A stretch of DNA of 64,000 bases from Corynebacterium flavescens (GTDB lineage Bacteria > Actinomycetota > Actinomycetes > Mycobacteriales > Mycobacteriaceae), in contig NZ_VXKK01000033.1 of the NCBI RefSeq assembly GCF_008693105.1, positions 180,510 through 244,509 of the forward strand, given 5' to 3'. Positions 47,970-56,572 of the stretch are shown piece after piece; the first letter of the stretch is position 1, and each line of letters opens with the position of its first letter. The notes beneath the pieces were generated by a model that ran no database searches, was not told the origin of the DNA, and saw only the letters and a program-made list of their open reading frames with translations. The position numbers and the translations under genes are program-made.

Positions 47970-49013
47970 ATGACCTTTGCAGGTCTCCTGGCGCCCACCG
48001 CCTTGGCCACCGCCGCCCTCCTCCTCACCTCCTGCGGCTCTAATGCGGACAGCACCCAGGCCGGCAGGGAATCCAGCAGCGAAGCCAACGGCGCTTACCC
48101 CGTCAGCATTGACAACTGCGGCACCGAGATCGAGATAGACAAGCCCATCGAGTCCGCTGTTTCTTTGGACCAGGGAATGACCGAGATCATGCTCAGCCTG
48201 GGGCTGGCGGACCGAATGTCCGGAACTGCCACGTGGACGGACCCTGTGCGCGAGGATCTGGAGGATGCAAACTCGCAGGTTCCGCGTATCTCGGCGAACA
48301 TCCCCTCCCTGGAAACGGTCCTCAAGGCTGAGCCTGATTCCGTCGCCGCTTCCTTCTACCCCACCCTCTCTGAGTCCGGCGGAGGAAACCGCGAGAAGTA
48401 CGCTGAGGTCGGCGTGCCGGCTTACTTGGCCTACAGCGACTGCTCCAAGACTTCTCTTGCCAACGACGGCGCCCGCGAAGAGCGCGTCACCATGGACGCG
48501 GTTTATCACGACATCTCTGACATCGCTACCCTCTTCGAGGTCAAGGACAAGGGAGAGGCGCTCGTAGAAGACCTGCAAGAACGCATGGACTCCGCGCAAC
48601 GCACCACCAAGACCGACAACGTATCCGTGGCCTACTGGTTCTCCGATTCTGAGGCACCGTACATGGCTGGCGGCGTCGGCGCTCCGCAGCTCATCTCCGA
48701 TACTCTCGGCCTCGACAACGTCTTTGCCGATAGCAAGGAAGAGTGGCCCCAGGTCAGCTGGGAAGCCCTCGTAGAGAAGAACCCAGATGTCATCGTCGTC
48801 GGCGACCTCACCCGCGATAACTTCTCCGCAGAAAGCGCCAAGGCCAAGATCGATTTCTTGAAGAAGCACCCCGTTGCCAGCCAGCTCGACGCTGTGAAGA
48901 ACGAGCGCTTCGTCTCCGTCGCCGGCGCAGACATGAATCCCTCCATCCGTACCGTTGACGGTATCGAAAAGGTTGCCAAAGGCTTGACGGAGTTCAACCT
49001 CAATAATGCTTAA
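47970..49013 (+). CDS. Siderophore/iron ABC transporter substrate-binding lipoprotein
   Basis: This 347-residue protein has a hydrophobic N-terminus ending in the lipobox LTSC and the class III (FecB/FhuD-type) substrate-binding fold: EIEIDKPIESAVSLDQGMTE, then VISL-type helices and ISDTLGLDNVF, PQVSWEALVEKNPDVIVVGD. It should bind a ferric-siderophore or heme-like ligand outside the membrane. Oddly, no Lys or Arg lies before the hydrophobic stretch, and no ribosome site is visible before the ATG; a TGA stop 36 bases upstream and no alternative start rule out a longer form. The permease gene overlaps its end by eight bases. Confidence 0.88.
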   Translation: MTFAGLLAPTALATAALLLTSCGSNADSTQAGRESSSEANGAYPVSIDNCGTEIEIDKPIESAVSLDQGMTEIMLSLGLADRMSGTATWTDPVREDLEDANSQVPRISANIPSLETVLKAEPDSVAASFYPTLSESGGGNREKYAEVGVPAYLAYSDCSKTSLANDGAREERVTMDAVYHDISDIATLFEVKDKGEALVEDLQERMDSAQRTTKTDNVSVAYWFSDSEAPYMAGGVGAPQLISDTLGLDNVFADSKEEWPQVSWEALVEKNPDVIVVGDLTRDNFSAESAKAKIDFLKKHPVASQLDAVKNERFVSVAGADMNPSIRTVDGIEKVAKGLTEFNLNNA

Positions 49014-50103
49014 GACCCAGCGAAGCGCCGCAGGCGGCACCAAGAGTACTTATGCGCTGCCCCGGCCACGAGGCGCGGGCGGGTGGAAGGTCTTTGCCTA
49101 TATCACCGGCGGCATTCTCCTCCTGTGCGCCTCGATACTCATTGCTGTGACCTTCGGGCCAGTCTCCTTGAGCCCGCTTGAGGTGTGGAACATCGTGGCT
49201 CACCGGCTAGGACTTGTCTCCTCCCTGAGCGGCGACATCACCACCTTGCAGGAGATGACCGTATGGAATCTGCGCCTGCCGCGCGCGCTGCTGGCAGCAC
49301 TCGTCGGCGCAGCTTTAGCTATGTGCGGCGTCATCTTGCAGTCCTTGCTGCGCAATCCCCTCTCCGATCCATATATTCTTGGCATCAGTTCTGGGGCGTC
49401 CGCTGGTGCGGTGCTTGTCATCGTGCTCGGCGTCGGCGGCAGCGTCATCGGTATGCGCGGCGGCGCTTTCGTTGGAGCGATCTTCTCCTTCGCCGTGGTT
49501 CTCTTATTGGCCAGGATGGCCGGCGGCACCTCCGACCGCATCGTTTTGGCAGGTATCGCCGCCACACAATTTTTCTCCGCCATCACCTCGCTCGTGGTCA
49601 TGCTTGGTGCGGATCCCAACACCACGCGTTCAGTGATGGTTTGGATGCTCGGTTCCTTCGGTTCCGCGTCGTGGTCAGAGGTCTGGATCACTTGTGCGAT
49701 TCTGGTCGCGGGCATGCTTGTGTGCCTAGCCGTCTCCGCCAACCTCGATGCCATGGCTTTCGGCGAAGACGCCGCCACCAGCCTGGGAATCAACATCGCG
49801 GTGCTGCGCTGGATGCTACTTTTTGTCACCGCGATCGTCACCGCAGTCGCCGTGTCAACCTCCGGCGCCATCGGCTTCGTAGGTCTAGTCGTCCCCCATA
49901 TCGCCCGAATGTTGGTGGGCCCCGGCCATGGGCGTCTCCTGCCGGTGTCCATGCTGATCGGCGCGGTCATGCTCGTATGGGTTGATTCCCTGGCGCGCAC
50001 CGTGGCTGAGCCTCAAGAGATTCCTGTCGGGGTATTCACCGCCGTCATCGGCGTTCCGGTATTCGTGGCGGTCATGGTCAAGGCCGGAGGTAAACGCTCA
50101 TGA
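49006..50103 (+). CDS. FecCD-type ABC transporter permease
   Basis: This 365-residue protein has about ten membrane segments and the FecCD family motifs LRLPRALLAALVGAALA, LRNPLSDPYILGISSGASAGA and GAIGFVGLVVPHIAR. Only one permease gene is present, so it should act as a homodimer. It imports the ligand delivered by the lipoprotein encoded just upstream, powered by the ATPase encoded just downstream. Both neighbours overlap it (8 and 4 bases). Confidence 0.95.
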   Translation: MLKTQRSAAGGTKSTYALPRPRGAGGWKVFAYITGGILLLCASILIAVTFGPVSLSPLEVWNIVAHRLGLVSSLSGDITTLQEMTVWNLRLPRALLAALVGAALAMCGVILQSLLRNPLSDPYILGISSGASAGAVLVIVLGVGGSVIGMRGGAFVGAIFSFAVVLLLARMAGGTSDRIVLAGIAATQFFSAITSLVVMLGADPNTTRSVMVWMLGSFGSASWSEVWITCAILVAGMLVCLAVSANLDAMAFGEDAATSLGINIAVLRWMLLFVTAIVTAVAVSTSGAIGFVGLVVPHIARMLVGPGHGRLLPVSMLIGAVMLVWVDSLARTVAEPQEIPVGVFTAVIGVPVFVAVMVKAGGKRS

Positions 50104-50876
50104 GCACTGCTCTCCTCCAAGCCAACAATCTCCATTGGTCCATCAACGGTCGCAACATTGTCAACGATGTCTCCATCTCCGTTGCACCCGGCACCATGCT
50201 GGGGATTGTCGGGCCCAATGGCTCCGGCAAGACCTCTCTCCTGCGCATGCTGGCTGGACTGAATTCTCCCAGTTCCGGGGAGGTACAGATCTCCGGCTCG
50301 GCGCTCTCCTCGCTGCGGCGCAAAGAGATTGCCCGCCGCCTAGCATATGTCGAGCAGATTGCGCACACGGAAATGGACCTCAAAGTCCGCGACGTCGTGG
50401 GCTTAGGGCGTCTGCCCCATCATCGTTCTTGGCACAGCCTGCCCGCGGTGTGCGCGGCCGACGCCCCGATCATCGACGAGGTTGCCGCCCATACCGGCAT
50501 CAGCGAACTGCTCGATCGCTCGTGGACCCAGCTCTCCGGCGGGGAGCGGCAACGCGCGCAGATCGCCCGAGCGTTGGCCCAAGATACCCCGGTGATTCTG
50601 CTTGACGAGCCGACTAATCACCTCGATATTTCCCACCAGCTAGACATTCTCCGGTTAGTCCAGGAATCGGAGGCCGCCGCAGTCGTGGTCCTCCACGATC
50701 TGAACCTGGCCAGCATGTTCTGCGATCACATCCACGTGATGCGTGATGGCCGCACCGTCGCAGAGGGCGCCCCCGACTCGGTCCTCAATCAAGACCTCAT
50801 CGCCGACGTCTTCTCCGTTTCCTCCGTCATCTCCGAAACCGAATCCGGGCGGCCAGCAATCCGCTATCTTCTCTAG
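50100..50876 (+). CDS. Siderophore-type ABC transporter ATPase
   Basis: This 258-residue protein has Walker A (GPNGSGKTS), Q-loop, signature LSGGERQR, Walker B ILLDEPTNHLD and the H-loop (VVLHDLN): a complete FepC/FecE-type ATPase. Start ATGA overlap with the permease stop indicates translational coupling. Confidence 0.95.
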   Translation: MSTALLQANNLHWSINGRNIVNDVSISVAPGTMLGIVGPNGSGKTSLLRMLAGLNSPSSGEVQISGSALSSLRRKEIARRLAYVEQIAHTEMDLKVRDVVGLGRLPHHRSWHSLPAVCAADAPIIDEVAAHTGISELLDRSWTQLSGGERQRAQIARALAQDTPVILLDEPTNHLDISHQLDILRLVQESEAAAVVVLHDLNLASMFCDHIHVMRDGRTVAEGAPDSVLNQDLIADVFSVSSVISETESGRPAIRYLL

Positions 50877-50942
50877 CGCTGCGAGCCCGTCAGTACCCTC
50901 CAGTCATCTCTCGCTTCAAACATAGAAAGGCTCTTTAATTTA

Positions 50943-51411
50943 ATGTCCTCTCCAGTCACCACCGCCGTTAACAACAACACTCCCCGCCCAACCTTCCTCG
51001 GCCCGAGCAGCCCAGGCACTTGCCGCGCCCCGCGGTTATAACGCCGCGCGTTGGACCTTTGCCGCCGTAGTGCTCGTGACCACTGCCCTGCTTATCTGCC
51101 AGCCTTTCCTCGCCGGTATGCATATTGGCGGCGATAGCGGCGCCCTCAACCTGCACTACCTCAACGGGCAGCTGCTCATGACCTTGAGCGCAGTCCAGGT
51201 GCTGGCAGCCCTAGTGTGGTGGCGCTTGTGCGGCGGCCCCGCCAAAGCGGCGATGTGGGCGCTGATTGAGGTTGGTCTGGTTATCACGCAGTTCTGGATC
51301 GGCTACTTCCAGTACCCGAGCTTGCACCTGCCGCTGGGCATCGCCACCCTCTTCTGCGCAGTGTTCCTCACCACGGTTCCTTTCCGCAGCCCTGCTAAGA
51401 AAGCAGCCTAG
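50943..51411 (+). pseudogene. Small membrane protein with a one-base frameshift
   Basis: From ATG 50943 the frame runs MSSPVTTAVNNNTP and then stops at once in garbled sequence. In the +1 frame the sequence from 50986 reads QPSSARAAQALAAPRGYNAARWTF and continues through four membrane segments to the stop at 51411. Removing one C from the CCCC run at 50982-50985 joins them into one protein of about 155 residues. The rest could be translated from GTG 51070 as a 113-residue form. The family is unknown; members of this sort accompany iron-regulated ABC operons. It may be a sequencing error. Confidence 0.65.
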
Positions 51412-51420
51412 GTAACACAA

Positions 51421-52914
51421 GTGCGCAGACGTCAATTCCTCCGTGTCGCGGTTCTTAGCGCCGGTGTGTGGGGTGTGGGTTCGCTAGCCGGATGTGGATC
51501 TCAAGAAGGCAGTGCTTCTGGTTCACGTTCCATAACGTCGGCCTCCGAGTTCAGCACCGCCTTGCCGGTGCCTCCGCTTCTCGAAGCCGCCAAAAACGGC
51601 GACATCTCCCACTATTCCATGCGGCTGCAGGCAGGGACATCCTCCATTGTCCCCGCCGGCCCCAGCACTACTTGGGGCATAAACGGCCCCTTCCTGGGCC
51701 CTACGCTGCGCCTAAAGCAGGGCGAAAAGCTGCGCGTTGACGTGAAGAATGACCTCCCTGAGACCACTTCCTTGCACTGGCACGGCATGCGAGTTCCCGC
51801 GGATGCCGACGGCGGTCCCCATTCAGAAATCGCACCGGGTGAAACGTGGTCACCGGAATGGACCGTCGATCAGCCCGCGGCGACTTTGTGGTACCACCCC
51901 CACCCCCATGGAAAGACGGAAAGCCACGTTTATAAGGGCCTCGGCGGCTTCATTATCGTCGATGATACGGAGGAACCCACCGAGTTTCCCCACGAATACG
52001 GCGTCGACGATTTTCCCGTTATTATCCAGGACAAGTCCTTCGACGAGTCCGGTGAGCTGGTGGAGGCCAACCGCGCCGGCGTGGGAATGCTGGGCAACAC
52101 CATCCTCACCAACGGCACCCACGGCGCACACATCGAGGTCGGTGCGCAACGCATCCGTCTGCGCCTGCTCAACGGTTCCACAGCACGCACTTACTGCTTG
52201 GGGCTCACCGAAGATCGGACCTTTGAACTCATCGCTACCGATGGCGGCCGCCTTGCCGCCCCGCTGCAGCTCGACCGTATCTTGCTCAGCCCAGGCGAGC
52301 GCGCCGAGATCCTCGTGAGCCTCAACGAGGGCGACACCGTGCGCCTGCGCTCTTTTGCCCATGATTTGGGAGTTGCCACCAGCCGTAATCGCGATGCAGG
52401 TGCCGAGGATGAGTTCGACGTCCTCGAGCTACAGGCCTCCTCCACACTTCGTGCAGCACCGGCTCTTCCGCCGACCCTTCCCACGGCTACCACGCCGAAG
52501 GAATCATCCGCGGCACAGACCCGCGAGTTCCTCCTCGGGGATAACACCATCAACGGCGAGAGCATGGACATGAGCCGCATCGACGCCGTTGTGGCGCCCA
52601 ACACCGTGGAGATTTGGGAGGTCGAAAACACTCACAGCCAGCCCCACAACTTCCACATCCACGACGTCCAATTCCGCATCCTCGACATCGACGGGACCCC
52701 TTCCCCGCCAGATCTCGCGGGCCCGAAAGACACCGTTTACACCCCTCCGGGAGTGCGCTTCCGCCTCATCATGGAGTTTGGGGAGAACCGCGCACCAGAG
52801 ATTCCCTACATGTTCCATTGCCACCTCCTGTGGCACGAGGACGAGGGAATGATGGGTCAGTTCAGCATCAGCGAGGGCACGCCGCCTCCGCTGCCTGCTC
52901 ATCACCAGCACTAG
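51421..52914 (+). CDS. Tat-exported multicopper oxidase lipoprotein
   Basis: This 497-residue protein has a twin-arginine signal (RRRQFLR) ending in a lipobox (LAGC), so it is probably folded in the cytoplasm and anchored outside. All four copper-ligand motifs are present: HWHGMR, WYHPHPHG, HNFHIHD and HCHLLWHEDEGMMGQF (type 1 and trinuclear sites). It belongs to the CueO/CumA type of multicopper oxidases. Its place at the end of a DtxR-controlled siderophore operon suggests a ferroxidase or siderophore-oxidising role rather than copper detoxification. It starts at GTG nine bases after the frameshifted gene. Confidence 0.93.
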   Translation: MRRRQFLRVAVLSAGVWGVGSLAGCGSQEGSASGSRSITSASEFSTALPVPPLLEAAKNGDISHYSMRLQAGTSSIVPAGPSTTWGINGPFLGPTLRLKQGEKLRVDVKNDLPETTSLHWHGMRVPADADGGPHSEIAPGETWSPEWTVDQPAATLWYHPHPHGKTESHVYKGLGGFIIVDDTEEPTEFPHEYGVDDFPVIIQDKSFDESGELVEANRAGVGMLGNTILTNGTHGAHIEVGAQRIRLRLLNGSTARTYCLGLTEDRTFELIATDGGRLAAPLQLDRILLSPGERAEILVSLNEGDTVRLRSFAHDLGVATSRNRDAGAEDEFDVLELQASSTLRAAPALPPTLPTATTPKESSAAQTREFLLGDNTINGESMDMSRIDAVVAPNTVEIWEVENTHSQPHNFHIHDVQFRILDIDGTPSPPDLAGPKDTVYTPPGVRFRLIMEFGENRAPEIPYMFHCHLLWHEDEGMMGQFSISEGTPPPLPAHHQH

Positions 52915-52933
52915 TCACTGCCACCCATTGCGC

Positions 52934-53010
52934 AGGAGTATCCAACGCCGAGCCTTAGGTCTATGCTTTCCCTGAGCCTCTCGACGGCCTTGGATCACTC
53001 CTGTTCTTTT
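52934..53010 (+). terminator. Long imperfect terminator after the multicopper oxidase
   Basis: AGGAGT-ATCCAA-CGCCGAG (52934 onward) pairs with CTCGACGGC-CTTGGAT-CACTCCT ending at 53002, with single-base bulges, and is followed by GTTCTTTTTCG. Confidence 0.65.
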
Positions 53011-53090
53011 TCGTGTTCGCCTTGGTCAATGCTCATTTCCCAATGTCATCCCTGACACTTCCCTCTTCTCTCTCCCCAGAAAGCACAGCT

Positions 53091-53573
53091 GTGAAAAAGC
53101 TCCTCCCCTTTCTCTTGGCAGTTCCCGTGATTCTTGTCGTGGGTTCCTTTAGTGAGGAATCTGCACCGGAAAGCACGACCACCAGCACTTCTTCTCAGGC
53201 GACACATTCCGACACTCCCGTGGAAAGTCACGATGTTGACCATGATCCCCAACCACAGGGTTTCGTTGATACTTCCTTCAATGACTTTCAAGAGCCCACG
53301 AACGATGCTCCCGTCATTGTGGAGCAGGAAGCACCCGCACCAGAGTTCGTCGAGCAACCCATACCCGCTGCTTTTGAAGAGGCCCCTGCACCCATCGTCG
53401 AAGAGCCACCGGCACCGGTTTATGTAGAACAAGCCCCCGCCCCCGCAGCACCCAGTGCCTATTACCCAAACTGCGCGGCAGCAAGGGCCGCAGGTGCCGC
53501 CCCGCTCTACGCCGGTTCGCCTGGGTACAGCACCTCCCTCGACCGCGACCGCGACGGTGTGGCCTGCGAATAG
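53091..53573 (+). CDS. Secreted Excalibur-domain protein, copy A
   Basis: This 160-residue protein starts at GTG with a signal peptide (KKLLPFLLAVPVILVVGS), then a low-complexity Ser/Thr, Pro/Glu/Ala-rich stretch and a C-terminal Excalibur calcium-binding domain (YYPNCAAARAAGAAPLYAGS, DRDRDGVACE). Excalibur domains have one disulfide and an EF-hand-like Dx[DN]xDGxxCE loop. It is a near twin of the protein encoded at 63066 in the last 37 residues. The peptide has no lipobox Cys, unlike the twin. The role is unknown; surface or secreted nuclease-associated proteins share the domain. Confidence 0.82.
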   Translation: MKKLLPFLLAVPVILVVGSFSEESAPESTTTSTSSQATHSDTPVESHDVDHDPQPQGFVDTSFNDFQEPTNDAPVIVEQEAPAPEFVEQPIPAAFEEAPAPIVEEPPAPVYVEQAPAPAAPSAYYPNCAAARAAGAAPLYAGSPGYSTSLDRDRDGVACE

Positions 53574-53882
53574 TGTGAGGCTGACGGCCCTTACACGACC
53601 TGCCGTCGCCGCCCCCTCATTTCTTGTTGCGACGCGCGCTTGGCGACGTCGCGCTCTCCCCCTAACAGTTGCTGTTTTCCGACGATGAAGGAAAGCGCAA
53701 CTACCGTTTCGGACAAATAGTGCGGTTATGGCATGATCCCAATGGAAACTCAACGCCTTGCAGGAGTCAGAATCCTTAGGAGAGTCGACAAGACTAGAAC
53801 CTCGGCTCTACTACTTGCGAAGGTGCCTAGCATTAAGCCCTCGATCTAGGAATTCGCTACTCTCTTAGAAGGACCCTTTCGC
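53574..53882. other. 309-base intergenic stretch
   Basis: Nothing convincing is seen here: no ORF with a ribosome site, no clear terminator after the Excalibur gene and no RNA fold I recognise. AGAAGGA at 53867 is the ribosome site of the next gene. Confidence 0.4.
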
Positions 53883-54770
53883 ATGACCACCAACCCGTTC
53901 ATTGAGACAACTCAAGCTCAGAATTCCCAACTGCACTCCAATGGGAAGTGGAAGAAGGCACTCGCTTGGGTCTCCATTGTGTGCGGTCCCCTGACACTAG
54001 CTTTTTCTTTGATTGATGGCCGTACTTCGATGGTCTTGATTGGTTTAGCAGCAGGAACAGCCATATCCCTCCCCGGTGCCTGGTTCTTAATCCACGAATT
54101 AAGAGTGAAAGCTAACCCCAGCAATCCGCCGAAAAGCCGCTGGGGAATTGTTGCAATCTGCTCGATAGTTCTTCTTGTATCGAGTGGATTTATTGCCACC
54201 TCGGTAGAAACGCCAACAACAGAAACACCAGCATCGGATGGGCAAACTTCCGCGTCACCGCAGCCTCTAGAAATACCGACCACAGCCGGCTCCGTGGGAA
54301 CGAAACCGAAGCTCATAACAGTGGAAGGACACGTCGGTGAGGTTCACGGTGCATTCTGCGACAGTCCTGAAGATTACGACTGCGCCATTAACTTCATAAT
54401 CCGCGATCTAGAGAGAGTTACAGAATGCAAGAGCTACGATCGCCTGGTGTCTGCGAACTTAGTAAAAATAAGCGGAATCGTCAGCGTCCCAGAAGGCGGT
54501 CACCCAAACGGTGTCGATTCGACCTATTGGCCTGGCTTCGTTAGTTGGTCGACCGTCGGCGATGACGGCGTTGATCGTCCCACCGACATATTCGGGGAGT
54601 GCCTACCTGAGAACGGTATACGAGGTGCCTGGCCACAATCCCTCTTTCCTGGAGATTCAAAGGAATTTACGCAATACATGGAGGTTCCCGAAACAGCGAA
54701 GACACTTCGCCTTACCGACACGGTAACGCAAAGCGGTAGATGGGAATTTGCTCTGGACGGAGACCACTAA
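53883..54770 (+). CDS. Membrane protein with extracytoplasmic domain
   Basis: This 295-residue protein has three hydrophobic segments (about residues 25-45, 50-73 and 90-110) and then a soluble domain of about 180 residues with four cysteines that could form disulfides (FCDSPEDYDC, ECKSYD, GECLPENG). No family recognised. A/T-rich codon choices make it look somewhat foreign beside its neighbours. It converges with the esterase gene. AAGGA precedes the ATG. Confidence 0.65.
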   Translation: MTTNPFIETTQAQNSQLHSNGKWKKALAWVSIVCGPLTLAFSLIDGRTSMVLIGLAAGTAISLPGAWFLIHELRVKANPSNPPKSRWGIVAICSIVLLVSSGFIATSVETPTTETPASDGQTSASPQPLEIPTTAGSVGTKPKLITVEGHVGEVHGAFCDSPEDYDCAINFIIRDLERVTECKSYDRLVSANLVKISGIVSVPEGGHPNGVDSTYWPGFVSWSTVGDDGVDRPTDIFGECLPENGIRGAWPQSLFPGDSKEFTQYMEVPETAKTLRLTDTVTQSGRWEFALDGDH

Positions 54771-54862
54771 CCTACTGCGGGCTCTGGAGGAACGAGCGAA
54801 CTTCGCTACTATTTGGAGCGGGATGTCAGAAAACCGGATACTCCCAGCTTCGGCTTACTTAA

Positions 54863-55732
54863 TCAATCGCGCTTGGCGTCCAAGAACTCATCCAAGCTCT
54901 CGGCTTGGGGAAGTCCGTAGTGGTCTATGCCGGGGATGAATTCTAGAGACGTTTGGTCGAAGCCTAAATCGCGGTAGAACTCCTCCCCACTCCTCGCGGC
55001 CTGGATGGCGTTGAAGCCGTCGGGGGAGGTAGAGCCGTCGTCAAGCGTGCCTACCACCCAGGACAGCGGAAGATCGGCTGGAGACTGACTCAAAGGGGAC
55101 CCTTCAGGAAGCCTTTCGGGGGCGCCGCCGCCGGCCATCATGAGCGCGCCACCGGTGACGAGTTCCCCACCGAAGGGCAAAATCCCGTAGCCCAGAATCT
55201 CCGAGCCGCCCGAATAACCCATCCACCAGATATCTTTAGGGTCAACACCCTTGATGCGCAGTATCACTTCCTGCACGAGCTGCTTCAACCACGCCACATG
55301 GATGTCCAGCTCCTGCCACCACACCGCACCGAAAGCCGTGTCCGGAGAGCGAGGCGCCACGAGGATCATATTGTGATCGGCTGCGACAGCGGCGATATCA
55401 GAAAGGACGCCCTCCGGTTGGGTGGTCTCGTTATCGCCATCACCGTGTAAGCGCATGACAACGCCTACAGGCTTGGAAAAATCGACGCCCTCCGTAAAGA
55501 TGCGGTAGGTGCTGGTCTGCCCAAGGGCAGTAAATTCCCGCAAAACCGAAGGGCGTTCTTTATTCTCTTGCTCCGAGCTTTCGTTGTCCGTCGCCTGACT
55601 CTCCGGCATGTGATCCTCTGTCCCCCTATGCACAACCACAGCAACCAAAGCTACAAAGAACACTATTATGGCCACCACGGCGGTAACTGTGGTGAAGCCG
55701 CGAGGCGAGCTATTAGTACGCGCAGCTCTCAT
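54863..55732 (-). CDS. Membrane-anchored alpha/beta hydrolase (esterase)
   Basis: This 289-residue protein has one N-terminal membrane segment (about 15-35), an acidic linker, and a polyhydroxybutyrate-depolymerase/LpqC-like hydrolase domain: RLHGDGDN (oxyanion region), GYSGGS (nucleophile Ser), GTLDDG (Asp) and IDHYG (His). It should act outside the membrane. AAGGAG abuts the ATG, an unusually short spacing. It is the last gene of the NRPS cluster and could cleave or release the cluster's product, which is an inference from position. Confidence 0.82.
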   Translation of the reverse strand: MRAARTNSSPRGFTTVTAVVAIIVFFVALVAVVVHRGTEDHMPESQATDNESSEQENKERPSVLREFTALGQTSTYRIFTEGVDFSKPVGVVMRLHGDGDNETTQPEGVLSDIAAVAADHNMILVAPRSPDTAFGAVWWQELDIHVAWLKQLVQEVILRIKGVDPKDIWWMGYSGGSEILGYGILPFGGELVTGGALMMAGGGAPERLPEGSPLSQSPADLPLSWVVGTLDDGSTSPDGFNAIQAARSGEEFYRDLGFDQTSLEFIPGIDHYGLPQAESLDEFLDAKRD

Positions 55733-55738
55733 CTCCTT

Positions 55739-56497
55739 TTAGAACCAGTAAGTATAGGCGTGGTTTTCTTCCCCGCCGATGGAGGCATCTGGGATCAACT
55801 CGATTCCCGTGGAAGGGATCCCGCGCAGCCTATCGGTGTAGACAAAGCTCGCGACTGCACCTCGATACAGCTTTCCCTCCTCCAGACGCGCAGAGCGCAT
55901 TGGGACTTGTTCTTCAACAGGGACTCCGCAGATAGTGCTTGCGTCATTGCGCAGGCGGTTGGCGGTTTCCCCCTCGTCGTTGACTGCAAACAGCTCCGGG
56001 ATAGACACGATTGCTTTCCTCTCGTCGGGTAATGCCTGTAACTCCAGGTCAGAGGATCCAGAATTCACTGAGCTTCCCAAGAAGGTCAGCTCATAGCCAT
56101 AGCAGTCAAAGTGATCTATCTCTCCGGTCGGGGAAGAAAGATTGGCAAATTCTACACTGCGGCTTTCGGGTGCAAAGACTACCACCGACCACAGTTGAAC
56201 TTCCCCTTCGTTGCTCAGCGTAGAAATTCGAGAGGCCTCCCCGAAATGCAAAATCTTCTCTTCGTGGGGCTCAGTAGAATGCGCAGAAATCTCTCTTTCC
56301 CTTGGAAGGGCAGGTGCAGCCACCTCTGTGGTTTGTGCCCCCTGCCTTAGCGCAATCTCCCGTGGCGGCCGGTTCTCAACCTGCGGACCGTCTACAGCGC
56401 ACCCCGTCAAGAGCATCAAAGCTCCCGTGGCGGCAACAACGGATACTTTTGAAGGACTTCTGGCGGATGAAAAGCGTCCGATTAAGCGATCTTTCAT
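55739..56497 (-). CDS. Lipoprotein of unknown function in NRPS cluster
   Basis: This 252-residue protein starts at the ATG five bases behind a perfect GGAGG. It has a signal peptide ending in the lipobox LTGC and a hydrophilic beta-rich domain with few cysteines. No family recognised. It lies between the membrane acyltransferase-like gene (75-base gap) and the esterase gene (six-base gap) and is likely in the same operon. A gene 3' to a synthetase that encodes a lipoprotein is compatible with a role in retaining or sensing the product. Confidence 0.75.
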   Translation of the reverse strand: MKDRLIGRFSSARSPSKVSVVAATGALMLLTGCAVDGPQVENRPPREIALRQGAQTTEVAAPALPREREISAHSTEPHEEKILHFGEASRISTLSNEGEVQLWSVVVFAPESRSVEFANLSSPTGEIDHFDCYGYELTFLGSSVNSGSSDLELQALPDERKAIVSIPELFAVNDEGETANRLRNDASTICGVPVEEQVPMRSARLEEGKLYRGAVASFVYTDRLRGIPSTGIELIPDASIGGEENHAYTYWF

Positions 56498-56572
56498 GGT
56501 GACCTCCACTTCATGTGGCTTCGTTGACTTAGAAGGAGTCTTCTCAGGGCTTGGGCCGGAAAACTCCGCGCT

